In this document: positions 16,806-25,108 of the stretch, piece by piece | Layout: every line of letters begins with the position of its first letter | Numbering within the stretch: the stretch's first letter is position 1 | Source of the DNA: JAADHY01 sp964428935 | Lineage (GTDB): Bacteria > Planctomycetota > Planctomycetia > Planctomycetales > Planctomycetaceae | Assembly (NCBI GenBank): GCA_964428935.1 | Contig: CAYSAG010000005.1 | Location: 1 to 42,670, forward strand | DNA: 42,670 bases | Direction: 5' to 3' | Translations under genes and position numbers: made by a program | Notes under the pieces: model-generated | What the model was told of the DNA's origin: nothing | Databases searched by the model: none | Seen by the model: only the letters and a program-made list of their open reading frames with translations

Positions 16806-17851
16806 ACGAGACGACGGCCAGCGCTTCGACCCGCGAACGGGTCGGCCGGCCCCACGGCCCGGGACCGGCCACCACCCGCTTCAGCCGCGACGTTTTGAAA
16901 CTGGACGCTCGGGCCGAGGTCGACCGAATTGTCGCGTGGATTCGGGACGTCGTTCGCAAGCGGCTGCGGCGGCAAGGCGTGGTGTTGGGGCTTTCGGGCG
17001 GCATTGACAGCAGCGTCACGGCCGCGCTGTGCGTGCAAGCCCTCGGCCGGCAGCGCGTCGTCGGCCTGCTCATGCCCGAAAAAGACTCCAGCCCCGACAG
17101 CCTGGCCCTGGGGCAGCTGGTGGCCGACCACTTGGGAATCGAAGCCGTTCTGGAGGACGTGACTCCGTTGTTGGAGGCGGCCGGTTGCTACCGGCGGCGC
17201 GACGAGGCCATTCGGTCGGTCATTCCCGAGTACACGCCGGAGTGTCGGTTCAAGATTGTGCTGCCGGGCCTGCTGCAGTCACGCGGTTTCCGGCTGTTTT
17301 CCGTCGTCGTCCAAACGCCCGACGGACGTCAATTGAAAGCCCGTCTGCCGTTCGCCGCCTACCAGACGGTCGTCGCGGCCACGAACTTCAAGCAGCGTTG
17401 CCGGAAAATGCTGGAGTACTACCACGCCGACCGGCTCAACTACGCCGTGGCCGGCACGCCCAACCGGCTGGAGTACGACCAGGGGTTTTTCGTCAAGAAC
17501 GGCGACGGAGCGGCCGACCTGAAGCCAATTGCTCACCTTTACAAGACCCAGGTCTACCAGCTGGCCGAGGAACTGGACGTGCCGGAAGTGGTTCGCCTTC
17601 GGCCGCCGACCACCGACACCTACTCGCTGGAGCAGTCGCAGGAAGAGTTTTTCTTTACCGTCCCGTTCGACGTGCTCGACCTGTGCCTTTACGCCAAGAA
17701 CCACGACGTCCCGCCGGAAGAGGTGGCCCCGGTGGTGGGGCTGACGGCCGAGCAGGTTCAGCGCGTGTACGACGACCTTGACGCCAAGCGCCGAGCCACT
17801 CGCTACTTGCACCAACCTCCGCTTCTGGTCGAGCCGGTGCTGGGCGAGTAG
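16802..17851 (+). CDS. NAD-synthase-like ATP-pyrophosphatase, divergent
   Basis: A 349-residue protein starting at GTG 16802, overlapping the ligase stop by four bases (GTGA), so translation is coupled. It has the PP-loop LSGGIDSS (about 64-71), VVGLLMPEKDSSPDS and LKPIAHLYKTQVYQLAEELDVPEVV, the NadE architecture. The NadE active-site motifs are changed, however: the GTGN-SE segment reads AGTPNRLEYDQGFFVKNGDG, and the DE-LG--Y segment reads SLEQSQEEFFFTVPFD. There is no N-terminal nitrilase/glutaminase domain. It probably adenylates and amidates a carboxylate other than NaAD, with ammonia from AsnB or free ammonia. A housekeeping NadE role cannot be excluded. Confidence 0.85.
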   Translation: MNETTASASTRERVGRPHGPGPATTRFSRDVLKLDARAEVDRIVAWIRDVVRKRLRRQGVVLGLSGGIDSSVTAALCVQALGRQRVVGLLMPEKDSSPDSLALGQLVADHLGIEAVLEDVTPLLEAAGCYRRRDEAIRSVIPEYTPECRFKIVLPGLLQSRGFRLFSVVVQTPDGRQLKARLPFAAYQTVVAATNFKQRCRKMLEYYHADRLNYAVAGTPNRLEYDQGFFVKNGDGAADLKPIAHLYKTQVYQLAEELDVPEVVRLRPPTTDTYSLEQSQEEFFFTVPFDVLDLCLYAKNHDVPPEEVAPVVGLTAEQVQRVYDDLDAKRRATRYLHQPPLLVEPVLGE

Positions 17852-17868
17852 AGGCGCGGTGGTCGCGG

Positions 17869-18783
17869 TCAGGCGGACGGCTTCTGTGAGCTCCCGCACC
17901 GGTCTTCAGCTCCGTCCGCTCGACGCAGACCGCCTTCGCTGCCGGCCCCGAACAGCTCCGACCGCTTCTGGAACACGAACTCGTTGCACCCGAGCCGGTT
18001 GGTCGTCTTCAGTTTCACCAGGACAAAGCCGCGTGGCAAGTAAAAGTCCAACACTTGCTCCGGCTTGGCCACTTCGAACGGGTAACCGCCCAGCCAGTCG
18101 ACCCAGTCTCGAACGACCGACATGCCTCGCCGCCGCTTGTGTTCGGCAAACACGGCCAGCGGGTTGCCGTGTCGGAGCAGTCCGACTGCGGCCGTCGCGA
18201 CGGCGAACAGGGGCACGAAAGCCGTCGTGACCAGGACGCGGCCGGCCGGCCCGGAGCAGTAAAACCGCTTCACACGACGCCAGAACCTCGAGACGGCGCC
18301 CTGGTCGTTGTAAACGGCCACGTAGAGGAAACCGCCGTCGGCCACTGGCAACGCAGCGTACTCCATGGCTCGCCACAAGTCCCCCGTGTGGTGCAGAACG
18401 CCCCACGCGTAAACGACGTCGAACTGGCCGAGCGACTGCACGTAGTCTCGGTCGAGCACCGACCCTTGCTCGACTCTCCAGTTGCTGTCTTCGGGAAAGT
18501 AGCGTCGCTTGAGCTCTCGCGCACACGCGACCGACTGCGGGTCGTAGTCGAAGGAAACGACGGAGGCTCCAAGCCGTCGAGCGGCCAGGCTGAACAGACC
18601 GCTGCCGCAGCCCACGTCGAGGAACCGCTTGCCGCTGAGACTGTCCAGCGGCAGCATGGACAACAGCGACTGCTCGGCCGCTCGGACCCGCTCCTCATTC
18701 ACCACCTTCAGAAACCGCTGCCAGTTCTTTCCAAACGCGAACCGCCGGCCGCTTGCGACTTCGTCCGAGGAAGGGTCTTTCAT
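17869..18783 (-). CDS. Class I SAM-dependent methyltransferase
   Basis: A 304-residue protein with the SAM-binding motif FLDVGCGSGLFSLAARRLGASVVSFDYD, motif II-like FDVVYAWGVLHHTGDLWRAMEYAALPVADGG, and a hydrophobic segment near residues 185-205 (VLVTTAFVPLFAVATAAVGLL). The end is rich in charged residues. The acceptor is unknown. It lies on the opposite strand to the asnB-ACP-ligase-NadE-like unit, tail to tail with only 17 bp between stops. It is a plausible tailoring enzyme for the same product but is not co-transcribed. The ATG at 18783 follows GGGAG. Confidence 0.88.
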   Translation of the reverse strand: MKDPSSDEVASGRRFAFGKNWQRFLKVVNEERVRAAEQSLLSMLPLDSLSGKRFLDVGCGSGLFSLAARRLGASVVSFDYDPQSVACARELKRRYFPEDSNWRVEQGSVLDRDYVQSLGQFDVVYAWGVLHHTGDLWRAMEYAALPVADGGFLYVAVYNDQGAVSRFWRRVKRFYCSGPAGRVLVTTAFVPLFAVATAAVGLLRHGNPLAVFAEHKRRRGMSVVRDWVDWLGGYPFEVAKPEQVLDFYLPRGFVLVKLKTTNRLGCNEFVFQKRSELFGAGSEGGLRRADGAEDRCGSSQKPSA

Positions 18784-19092
18784 GCTGCAGACTCCCAAAC
18801 GGGCTGGCCACCTCGGGGACGGACCCGACCGACTGAAGCTTCCGCCACCGGGCCGCTCGAATAGATTGAGTTCCGCGGCCGTTTCTGGCAAGCTTGGGTG
18901 GCGCGTCGGTGTAGTGTTTGAGTCCTGTGGTCGCCGCGGCGGCGAAAGCGAAACCAGACGCGGCTTGGCGCACCCGAGTCGCCAGTGGAGCGACGCGTGA
19001 CTGCAGTCGGTCGGAGCGGACGCGTCGGCCGCCAGCGACCACGTCCGGCGACCTGTCGGGGAGAAGGGCAAACGTGCTGGAAGGGGACAGCC
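18784..19092. other. Divergent region between methyltransferase and GH172 gene
   Basis: A 309-bp stretch. It contains a loose 7-bp inverted repeat (CGCCACC near 18843 and GGTGGCG near 18896), but no convincing promoter boxes and no gene. Confidence 0.4.
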
Positions 19093-21183
19093 ATGTGGAC
19101 AGGACTTTGCGTCTTTGCTGGTTTGTGCGTCACGTCGGTTTCGCTTGCGGCTCAGCCCGTGACGGTCGAGTCGCTGCTAAAGGAAATGCTCGACCGAGAC
19201 CGCTTGGCGAGCGTGCCGTCACCGTTCTACTTTTGTCGGCAGTTCAGCAGCTACGACCGCAACTCGGTCGCGCCGGGCAAGCCGGGCTGGTTCGCCAACT
19301 GGGACCGCAGTCAGTTCCTGCGAGTGGAGGAGGTGGAGGGGCGGAAGGAGTTCGTCCTGATGGACGCCGACGGTCCCGGAGCGGTGGTCCGGTTTTGGGC
19401 GACGTGGCACGGACCGCGCCGCGGCCCGTTTTCCAACGGAACGCTCCGCGTCTACCTCGACGGCGACAGCAAGCCGACCATTGAAGCGCCCATTGCGTCC
19501 GTGCTGGACGGCGGCTTGCTGGCCGGTCCTCCTCTCTCGGAAGGCGTTTCGCCCAAGACGCCGTACGAGCGGCGAGGGCACAACCTGTACTTCCCGATTC
19601 CGTACGCGAAACACTGCAAAATCACTTACAGCACCAACGTGCTCATCGACATTGGAGCTCGACGTGGGGAAGCGCTCTACTACCAAATCAACTACCGCAC
19701 TTACGAGCCGGGGACCGAAGTGGAGTCGTTCCGCATGGAAACGGTGCGGCGACTGCGTCCACTGATTGAGCGGGTTCAGCGGCGTCTGACGCAGTCGGGG
19801 TGGGAAGCGTTGCCCGAACACGCGGCGAAGAAGTTGAGCCGGCGGCTAGAGCCGGGCGGCGAAATGTCGGTGCAACTGACCGGTCCGGCGGCCATTCGTC
19901 AGTTGACGCTGAAGCTGGCCGCCGACGACCTGCCGCAAGCCCTTCGCTCTTGCGTGCTGGTCCTTTCCTTCGACGGGGAGCAGGCTGTGTGGTGTCCGGT
20001 GGGAGCGTTCTTCGGCATCGACTACGAAGTTCACCCGGTCACGACGTGGTACACTCGCGTTGGTTCAGACGGCCGAATGGAGTGCTTCTGGGTCATGCCA
20101 TTTGCCCGGTCCTGCACGCTCAAGCTCAAGAACTTGTCCCAGCAACCGGTTTCTGTCGACGGCCAGGTCTTGGTCGGACCGTGGCAGTGGGACGACCGCT
20201 CCATGCACTTCCATGCCACGTGGAAGCAGTTGACCAAGGTCAGCACGCGCGACCCGAAGTGCGTCGACAAAATCGGAGCTTTCGACGTCAACTACGTGAC
20301 CATTGAGGGACAGGGCGTCTACGTCGGCGACACGCTGAGCGTCTTCAACGGGACGAACGCTTGGTTCGGCGAGGGCGACGAGAAGATTTACGTCGACGGC
20401 GAGCGATTTCCGTCGCACTTCGGAACTGGCACCGAGGACTACTACGGGTACGCGTGGTGTCGGCCGGAGTACTTCACCTCGGCCTTCCACGCTCAGCCCA
20501 CCGGCGGCGGCAACCTGACCGTCGGACTGACCGTCAACAGCCGGTTCCGCGCACTGGACGCCATTCCGTTCCGCAAGTCGCTGAAGTTCGACATGGAACT
20601 GTGGCACTGGCGGCCGACCAAAGTGAACTACGCTCCGACCACCTACTGGTACGCTCGGCCCGGTGCGCGGTCCAACGTCCAGCCCGACCCGAAGACGGCC
20701 GCTCTGCCGGTCGCTCGCAAACGCAGCGACGTCGTGGACGTCTTGCAGGTGCCGGGAGCTCTTGAGGGCGAGAGCTTGAAGGTGGTCGAAAAGACGGGCG
20801 GCCAGGTGAGGACACAAGAGGTTTCCGACTTTGCCTGGAGCAACGACCAGCAGCTTTGGTGGGTGCAGGGCCAGGTCGGCGACCGGCTCGTGTTGGAATT
20901 TCCGGTCAAGAAGGCGGGACGCTACCGCGTGTGGGCCGAGCTGACGAAGGCTCGGGACTACGCCATTGTCCGGCTGCAGGTGAACGACTCCTCGCCCAAG
21001 ACCTTCGACCGCTACTGGCCGCGGGTCGCTCACGACCGGGTCGACCTGGGCGTGGCAACGCTGAAAGCCGGGCCGAACCGATTGACGGTCGAGCTGGTGG
21101 GCTGCAACGAACGGGCGCTGAAGCGGTACATGTTCGGGCTGGACTACTTGCTGCTCGAGCCGGTGAAGGAGCCGGCAAAGTAA
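19093..21183 (+). CDS. Secreted GH172 (DUF2961) glycoside hydrolase
   Basis: A 696-residue protein with a signal peptide (MWTGLCVFAGLCVTSVSLAA, cleavage near 20). The DUF2961/GH172 core carries the catalytic pair: E427 in WFGEGDEKIYVDGE and E448 in GTGTEDYYGYAW. They are 21 residues apart, the spacing I recall for the characterised alpha-D-fructofuranosidase / difructose-anhydride enzyme of this family. Also visible are FPIPYAKHCKI and YYQINYRTY. A C-terminal beta-sandwich of about 120 residues (GDRLVLEFPVKKAGRYRVWAEL onward) resembles carbohydrate-binding modules. GH172 members act on fructofuranosides or arabinofuranosides; the substrate here is open. The ATG follows AAGGGGAC. It forms a single-gene unit. 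Confidence 0.87.
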   Translation: MWTGLCVFAGLCVTSVSLAAQPVTVESLLKEMLDRDRLASVPSPFYFCRQFSSYDRNSVAPGKPGWFANWDRSQFLRVEEVEGRKEFVLMDADGPGAVVRFWATWHGPRRGPFSNGTLRVYLDGDSKPTIEAPIASVLDGGLLAGPPLSEGVSPKTPYERRGHNLYFPIPYAKHCKITYSTNVLIDIGARRGEALYYQINYRTYEPGTEVESFRMETVRRLRPLIERVQRRLTQSGWEALPEHAAKKLSRRLEPGGEMSVQLTGPAAIRQLTLKLAADDLPQALRSCVLVLSFDGEQAVWCPVGAFFGIDYEVHPVTTWYTRVGSDGRMECFWVMPFARSCTLKLKNLSQQPVSVDGQVLVGPWQWDDRSMHFHATWKQLTKVSTRDPKCVDKIGAFDVNYVTIEGQGVYVGDTLSVFNGTNAWFGEGDEKIYVDGERFPSHFGTGTEDYYGYAWCRPEYFTSAFHAQPTGGGNLTVGLTVNSRFRALDAIPFRKSLKFDMELWHWRPTKVNYAPTTYWYARPGARSNVQPDPKTAALPVARKRSDVVDVLQVPGALEGESLKVVEKTGGQVRTQEVSDFAWSNDQQLWWVQGQVGDRLVLEFPVKKAGRYRVWAELTKARDYAIVRLQVNDSSPKTFDRYWPRVAHDRVDLGVATLKAGPNRLTVELVGCNERALKRYMFGLDYLLLEPVKEPAK

Positions 21184-21271
21184 GCGAGGGTGTCTGGGAA
21201 TTGGGAAGGCCACGTTTCGTCGTGGCCGTCGACCGGCTCGGGACCCGGGACGCGCACAACCGTCGCTGATG

Positions 21272-21312
21272 CACCGTTCGGTCGCCTTTTTCCCGTGGGA
21301 ACACGAACGGTG
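21272..21312. repeat. 9-bp inverted repeat with a 23-bp spacer
   Basis: CACCGTTCG at 21272-21280 is matched by CGAACGGTG at 21304-21312. The spacer contains a short T-run (CCTTTTTCCC). It lies about 90 bp after the GH172 stop and could be an operator or an RNA hairpin. Confidence 0.5.
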
Positions 21313-21630
21313 TTTCGCTCACCAGCCCTGGGGCCTGTTCGTCCGGGGCGCAAAAGCCGTCGTGCGCCCGCGCAAGTCGTTGGCACAAACCGACCTTGCC
21401 CTTTCCGTCAACGATGTTGTAAAAGACGTCCGCAGCTTGGGCTGCTTGGTGGGAAAGCCAGAGGTGGCGCGGCCAGAGGGCAGCGGACAGGCCGAAGTCC
21501 CGTTGCTGGCGGTGGAGTGGGGCCGTGACGGCGCCGGCTGGGTTCTCCGTCGGCGGCGGGTTCGTCCGGTTGGCCGTGGACGGACAAGGCCGTCTGGCAC
21601 GCCGGACCGGACGGGCGGTCCGCAGACCAG

Positions 21631-21666
21631 CTCGTAGCACGAGTCAAACCCGCGGAGCGGGTTTGA
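21631..21666 (+). promoter_or_regulatory. Two adjacent hairpins in the lpxD leader
   Basis: The first has arms CTCGT and ACGAG with loop AGC (21631-21643). The second follows directly, with perfect 10-bp arms TCAAACCCGC and GCGGGTTTGA and loop GGA (21644-21666). There is no T-run after the second, only the TTT within its arm. They end 28 bp before the lpxD start. They could be a weak terminator of upstream transcription or a leader structure for the lpx unit. Confidence 0.5.
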
Positions 21667-21694
21667 ACTGCGGGAGTCGGAGAAGGGAGCGACC

Positions 21695-22768
21695 ATGGAG
21701 TTTACGGTCGAGGACTTGGCGAAAGAGGTTGGAGGCGTCGTCTGGGGTGACCGAACACTGACCATTCACGGTGCGCAGCCCATTGACAAGGCCGGACCGC
21801 ACGACGTGACGTTCGTGGCCGAACGCCGTCGGCTTCGTTCTCTGAAAGAGACTCAGGCCGGTGCCGTGCTGGTCAGCCGCGAGTTCGAACACGTGAAGGA
21901 CCAACAGCCGCAGCCGCCGGCTTTGATTCTCGTCAACGACGCTCAGCTCGCGTTCATTCAAATTCTCCGGAAATTCCGTCCGCAGCGGCCCCGACCCCGC
22001 GTGGGCGTTTCACCTCAAGCCTGGATTGGTCGCAACGTCGAAATCGGCGAAGACACCAACATTTACCCCGGGGCGTACATTGACGACGAGGTCATCATTG
22101 GCGACCGCTGCGACATTTACCCGGGCGTCTACATTGGACCGGGGTGCCGTCTGGGGGACGACGTGAAAATCTACCCGAACGCGGTTCTGTACGGCGACTT
22201 GGAAGTGGGCGACCGAGTCATCATTCACGCCAACGCGGTGTTGGGTGCAGACGGCTTCGGCTACCGGTTCGAGAACGGACGCTACCACAAGATCCCCCAG
22301 CTCGGCTCGGTCCGAATCGAGGACGACGTCGAAATTGGTGCGTGCACGACCATTGACCGCGGCATGATTGGCCCGACGGTCATTGGTGAGGGAACGAAAA
22401 TCGACAACCAAGTCATGATTGGTCACAATTGCGAAATCGGCGCGCACAACGCGTTCGCCTCGCAAGTCGGGCTGGCCGGGTCGGTGACCACGGGCGATTA
22501 CGTTCGCTGCGCCGGACAGGTTGGCGTGGCCGACCACCTGCACATTGGCGAACGGGCGACGTTGCTGGCCAAGGCCGGCGTGCACCGAGACATTCCAGCC
22601 GGCGGCATGTACGTCGGCATTCCAGCTCGACCGCGGGAAGAGCAAATTCAAATTGCCATTTGCGAACCGAAGCTGCCGGAAATGAAAAAGGCGTTGGAGC
22701 GGCTGGAGAAGGAGGTGGAGCGACTGCGTTCGCTGCTGGAAAGGGACGACCGCGACAGACCGTCGTGA
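21695..22768 (+). CDS. lpxD: UDP-3-O-acylglucosamine N-acyltransferase LpxD
   Basis: Transfers the second hydroxyacyl chain onto UDP-3-O-acyl-glucosamine in lipid A synthesis, in the cytoplasm. The 357-residue protein has the N-terminal uridine-binding domain (to about 100), then a left-handed beta-helix of hexapeptide repeats (IGRNVEIGEDTNIYPGAYI and onward). LGADGFGYRFENGRYHKIPQLG and the catalytic-histidine segment MIGHNCEIGAHN are present. The C-terminal helix (from about 325) is longer than usual and coiled-coil-like. The ATG follows AAGGGAG. It is 171 bp upstream of lpxI, with which it is functionally linked. It supports a lipopolysaccharide-bearing outer membrane. Confidence 0.95.
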   Translation: MEFTVEDLAKEVGGVVWGDRTLTIHGAQPIDKAGPHDVTFVAERRRLRSLKETQAGAVLVSREFEHVKDQQPQPPALILVNDAQLAFIQILRKFRPQRPRPRVGVSPQAWIGRNVEIGEDTNIYPGAYIDDEVIIGDRCDIYPGVYIGPGCRLGDDVKIYPNAVLYGDLEVGDRVIIHANAVLGADGFGYRFENGRYHKIPQLGSVRIEDDVEIGACTTIDRGMIGPTVIGEGTKIDNQVMIGHNCEIGAHNAFASQVGLAGSVTTGDYVRCAGQVGVADHLHIGERATLLAKAGVHRDIPAGGMYVGIPARPREEQIQIAICEPKLPEMKKALERLEKEVERLRSLLERDDRDRPS

Positions 22769-22939
22769 CGTCGTCGGGCCGGCCGCGGTGAGCACGGGCG
22801 GCAACGCGGTCGTGGAAGTGCGGCTCCTGCGGCCAGTCCATTTGAGCCGACTCCAAGCCGCCGGACAACGCAAAGCTCGAACGCCGCTCGAGGCTCGAGA
22901 AGCTCTGTCGTCACAACTCGGTCAAAGGAACGGGCACGG

Positions 22940-23914
22940 ATGCCAGACCAGTTCAGCAGGGACGACTCACAGCAAGCTGCTGCAGCGTCGGCTGGTTCGC
23001 AGAACGGTAGTAGCGAGCCGCCTCGGCCCGGCGCTCTGTCCGTGGAGGGGACGTCCGGAGCAGCCGTTGGACTTCTGGCCGGCGCCGGTCGGCTGCCCGA
23101 AGCCTTTGTCGAGGCAGCACGCGCTCGCGGCCACCGAGTTCACTGTGTCGGAATTGTCGGGCTGGCCAGCGAGCGTTTGCCCGAGTTGTCCGACAGCTTC
23201 GAGTGGGTTCCGATTGCCAAGGTCGGGCGAGCCATTCGGTCGTTCAAGCGAGCCGGCGTACGACGGATTGTCATGCTTGGGAAGGTCGAGAAGCGGCTCT
23301 GGTTCCAACCGCTCCGGTTCTTCCGCTACTTGCCCGACTGGCGAATGATTCACCTCTGCTTGAAGTACCTGCGTCACGACAAGAAAGACGACACGTTCAG
23401 TTTGGCGGTCATTCGCGAGTTCGAGCGGGATGGGTTGACGTTCGATTCGGCCTTGGACTACTGCCCGGAGTTGCTCGTGAAACACGGATTCCTCACTCGA
23501 CGGCGTCCGTCTTCCGCTCAGTGGGAAGACATCAAGTTCGGTTGGCAAGTTGCCAAGGAACTGGGACGGCTCGACATTGGCCAGACCGTCGCGGTGTGCG
23601 AGCGAGCCGTGCTGGCTCTGGAGGCCATTGAAGGAACGGACGAAGCCATTCGGCGAGCCGGCCAGTTGTGTCGCAAAGGCGGTTTCACGGTTGTGAAAGT
23701 GGCCAAGCCCCAACAGGACCGCCGGTTTGACGTGCCGACGGTGGGGCTGAGCACCATTCAGACCATGTACGAGTCGGGCGGGCGAGTGCTGGCCATTGAA
23801 GCCGGGCAAACGATTCTGGTCGACGAGCGAGAGGTCGTCGAGCTGGCCAACAAACTGGGCATTGCCATTGTGGCCGTCAAAGAGGAAGAAATGCGGCTGA
23901 AGCTGGCGTCCTGA
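22940..23914 (+). CDS. lpxI: UDP-2,3-diacylglucosamine pyrophosphatase LpxI
   Basis: LpxI (DUF1009) cleaves UDP-2,3-diacylglucosamine to lipid X and UMP; it replaces LpxH in many bacteria. The 324-residue product has a variable Ser/Gln/Pro-rich N-terminal extension of about 40 residues, then the family opening VGLLAGAGRLPEAFVEAARARGH. GVRRIVMLGKVEK, FGWQVAKELGRLDIGQTVAVCERAVLALEAIEGTDEAIRRAG and the closing GLSTIQTMYESGGRVLAIEAGQTILVD follow. The ATG follows AAAGGAA. It follows lpxD in the same direction. Confidence 0.94.
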   Translation: MPDQFSRDDSQQAAAASAGSQNGSSEPPRPGALSVEGTSGAAVGLLAGAGRLPEAFVEAARARGHRVHCVGIVGLASERLPELSDSFEWVPIAKVGRAIRSFKRAGVRRIVMLGKVEKRLWFQPLRFFRYLPDWRMIHLCLKYLRHDKKDDTFSLAVIREFERDGLTFDSALDYCPELLVKHGFLTRRRPSSAQWEDIKFGWQVAKELGRLDIGQTVAVCERAVLALEAIEGTDEAIRRAGQLCRKGGFTVVKVAKPQQDRRFDVPTVGLSTIQTMYESGGRVLAIEAGQTILVDEREVVELANKLGIAIVAVKEEEMRLKLAS

Positions 23915-24063
23915 GCGGCCCGCAAGTCGCCTCAGACGAAGCCCGACGCGACGCCGAGCACTCGCTGACGGCACCAACCGCTGGCTCGAGCCGGAAACGA
24001 ACCGTCGTTCCGCCGTGCCCAAGTCGCTCGCTTCCGAACGACCCGCGCCGGCCAGTCGGAGGA

Positions 24064-24522
24064 TTACTCGTCGTCCGCGGGCAGCAGTCGCACGTCGCTT
24101 TCGCTGCTCAGACCCAAGTCGGAACCAGCGCGGGAACTCTTCTTTTCGGCCGCCCCCGAACCCTTGCCGCCCGGCTGCTCCGTGTAGACTTCCATGGCTT
24201 GAGTGGCCGCCTGAGCCAGTTCCTGTTCGGGGTCGTCCGGGCCCAGGAACACGCGGAACCGGGCCTCCGCAAACGCCAGCTCGTCCCCGGGCAACAGAGC
24301 TCCGCGTACGACCCGCTGGCCGTTGACCTTGGTTCCGTTCGTGCTGCCCAAGTCGCGAACGAACAACAGGCCGTCGGTCTTGACCAGCACGCAATGCACC
24401 TTCGAGACGCTCGGCCGGTCCAAACAAATGTCGCAGACTCCGCGCTTCCGCCCGACGACCGTGACCGTCTTCGTCAGCTCAATTTCTGGCCCGCCGTTGA
24501 CCGGAATCAGTTTGGCTCGCAT
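24064..24522 (-). CDS. FHA-domain protein
   Basis: A 152-residue cytoplasmic protein. The forkhead-associated domain (about 1-95) shows the phosphothreonine-binding signature: VVGRKRGVCDICLDRPSVSKVHCVL and LFVRDLGSTNGTKVNGQRV. The rest is a disordered, charged tail ending LLPADDE. FHA domains read phosphothreonine marks made by Ser/Thr kinases, which are abundant in planctomycetes; the partner is not encoded nearby. The ATG at 24522 is conventional for the domain edge. It is a tail-to-tail neighbour of lpxI. Confidence 0.92.
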   Translation of the reverse strand: MRAKLIPVNGGPEIELTKTVTVVGRKRGVCDICLDRPSVSKVHCVLVKTDGLLFVRDLGSTNGTKVNGQRVVRGALLPGDELAFAEARFRVFLGPDDPEQELAQAATQAMEVYTEQPGGKGSGAAEKKSSRAGSDLGLSSESDVRLLPADDE

Positions 24523-25108
24523 GGCACCGTCCGCCTTTCGCGAGGTCTGGGAGTCGTTTGGACGAGCGACGGACGCTGAAGGGAGTTCGTCCGTCGAGGT
24601 CGCTCAGAACCTCTCGACCGCCCCGACAGAGCCCGTTGACTTCCGCCTCGGCCAACCTGAACTGGGCCCTTTTTCGACAAGAAACCGACCGGCACACGCT
24701 CCGCGCCGCCCGCAAGCCGTCGCAAAACTCGGCCGCCGTCGCGCGGAGGCTTGGGAGCACGTCCCTGGGCAATTCTGACCGCAAGTCCTTGTGTGTCAAG
24801 GAGGACGGTTACACGAGCCGGCCAGGGCCACCGGTCGTGTGTCCAGAGGCGGACGGCCTGTGACGGTCAGGTCGACCGTGAAGGCTTCTCGACTGCGAAC
24901 GCTTCGGCGGGCGAGTCGCTGTCGCGGGACGGCCGCTGGCGAGACACCCGCGCGGCTGGCTTCGCCTGTCGGCGCTCTCCCGGAAATTGAGGACGCAGCA
25001 CGAAAGGCTCGTCGCTGCTCGAAAAGAGAGGCGGGCGCGGTCAGAACGCGCGCTGGAGCCGTCCGTTCGACGTGCGGGCTGGAGCAGCTCGCCGTGTGCG
25101 ACCGCCGG
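24523..25108. other. Intergenic stretch between methyltransferase and FHA gene
   Basis: A 586-bp stretch between two minus-strand genes. I see only a small hairpin (arms TCCTTG and CAAGGA near 24785-24801). Several reading frames are open but show no family motif, as expected from the base composition. Confidence 0.45.

Larger units (their letters stand above)
21184..21694. other. Intergenic region GH172 to lpxD with inverted repeats
   Basis: A 511-bp region without a convincing gene. It has a 9-bp inverted repeat at 21272-21312 and two adjacent hairpins at 21631-21666 just before lpxD. No consensus promoter was recognised. Confidence 0.5.

Noticed and set aside
22967..24427. 486-codon minus-strand frame opposite lpxI
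   Set aside because: Antisense to lpxI and in the wrong frame for the FHA gene; no motif.
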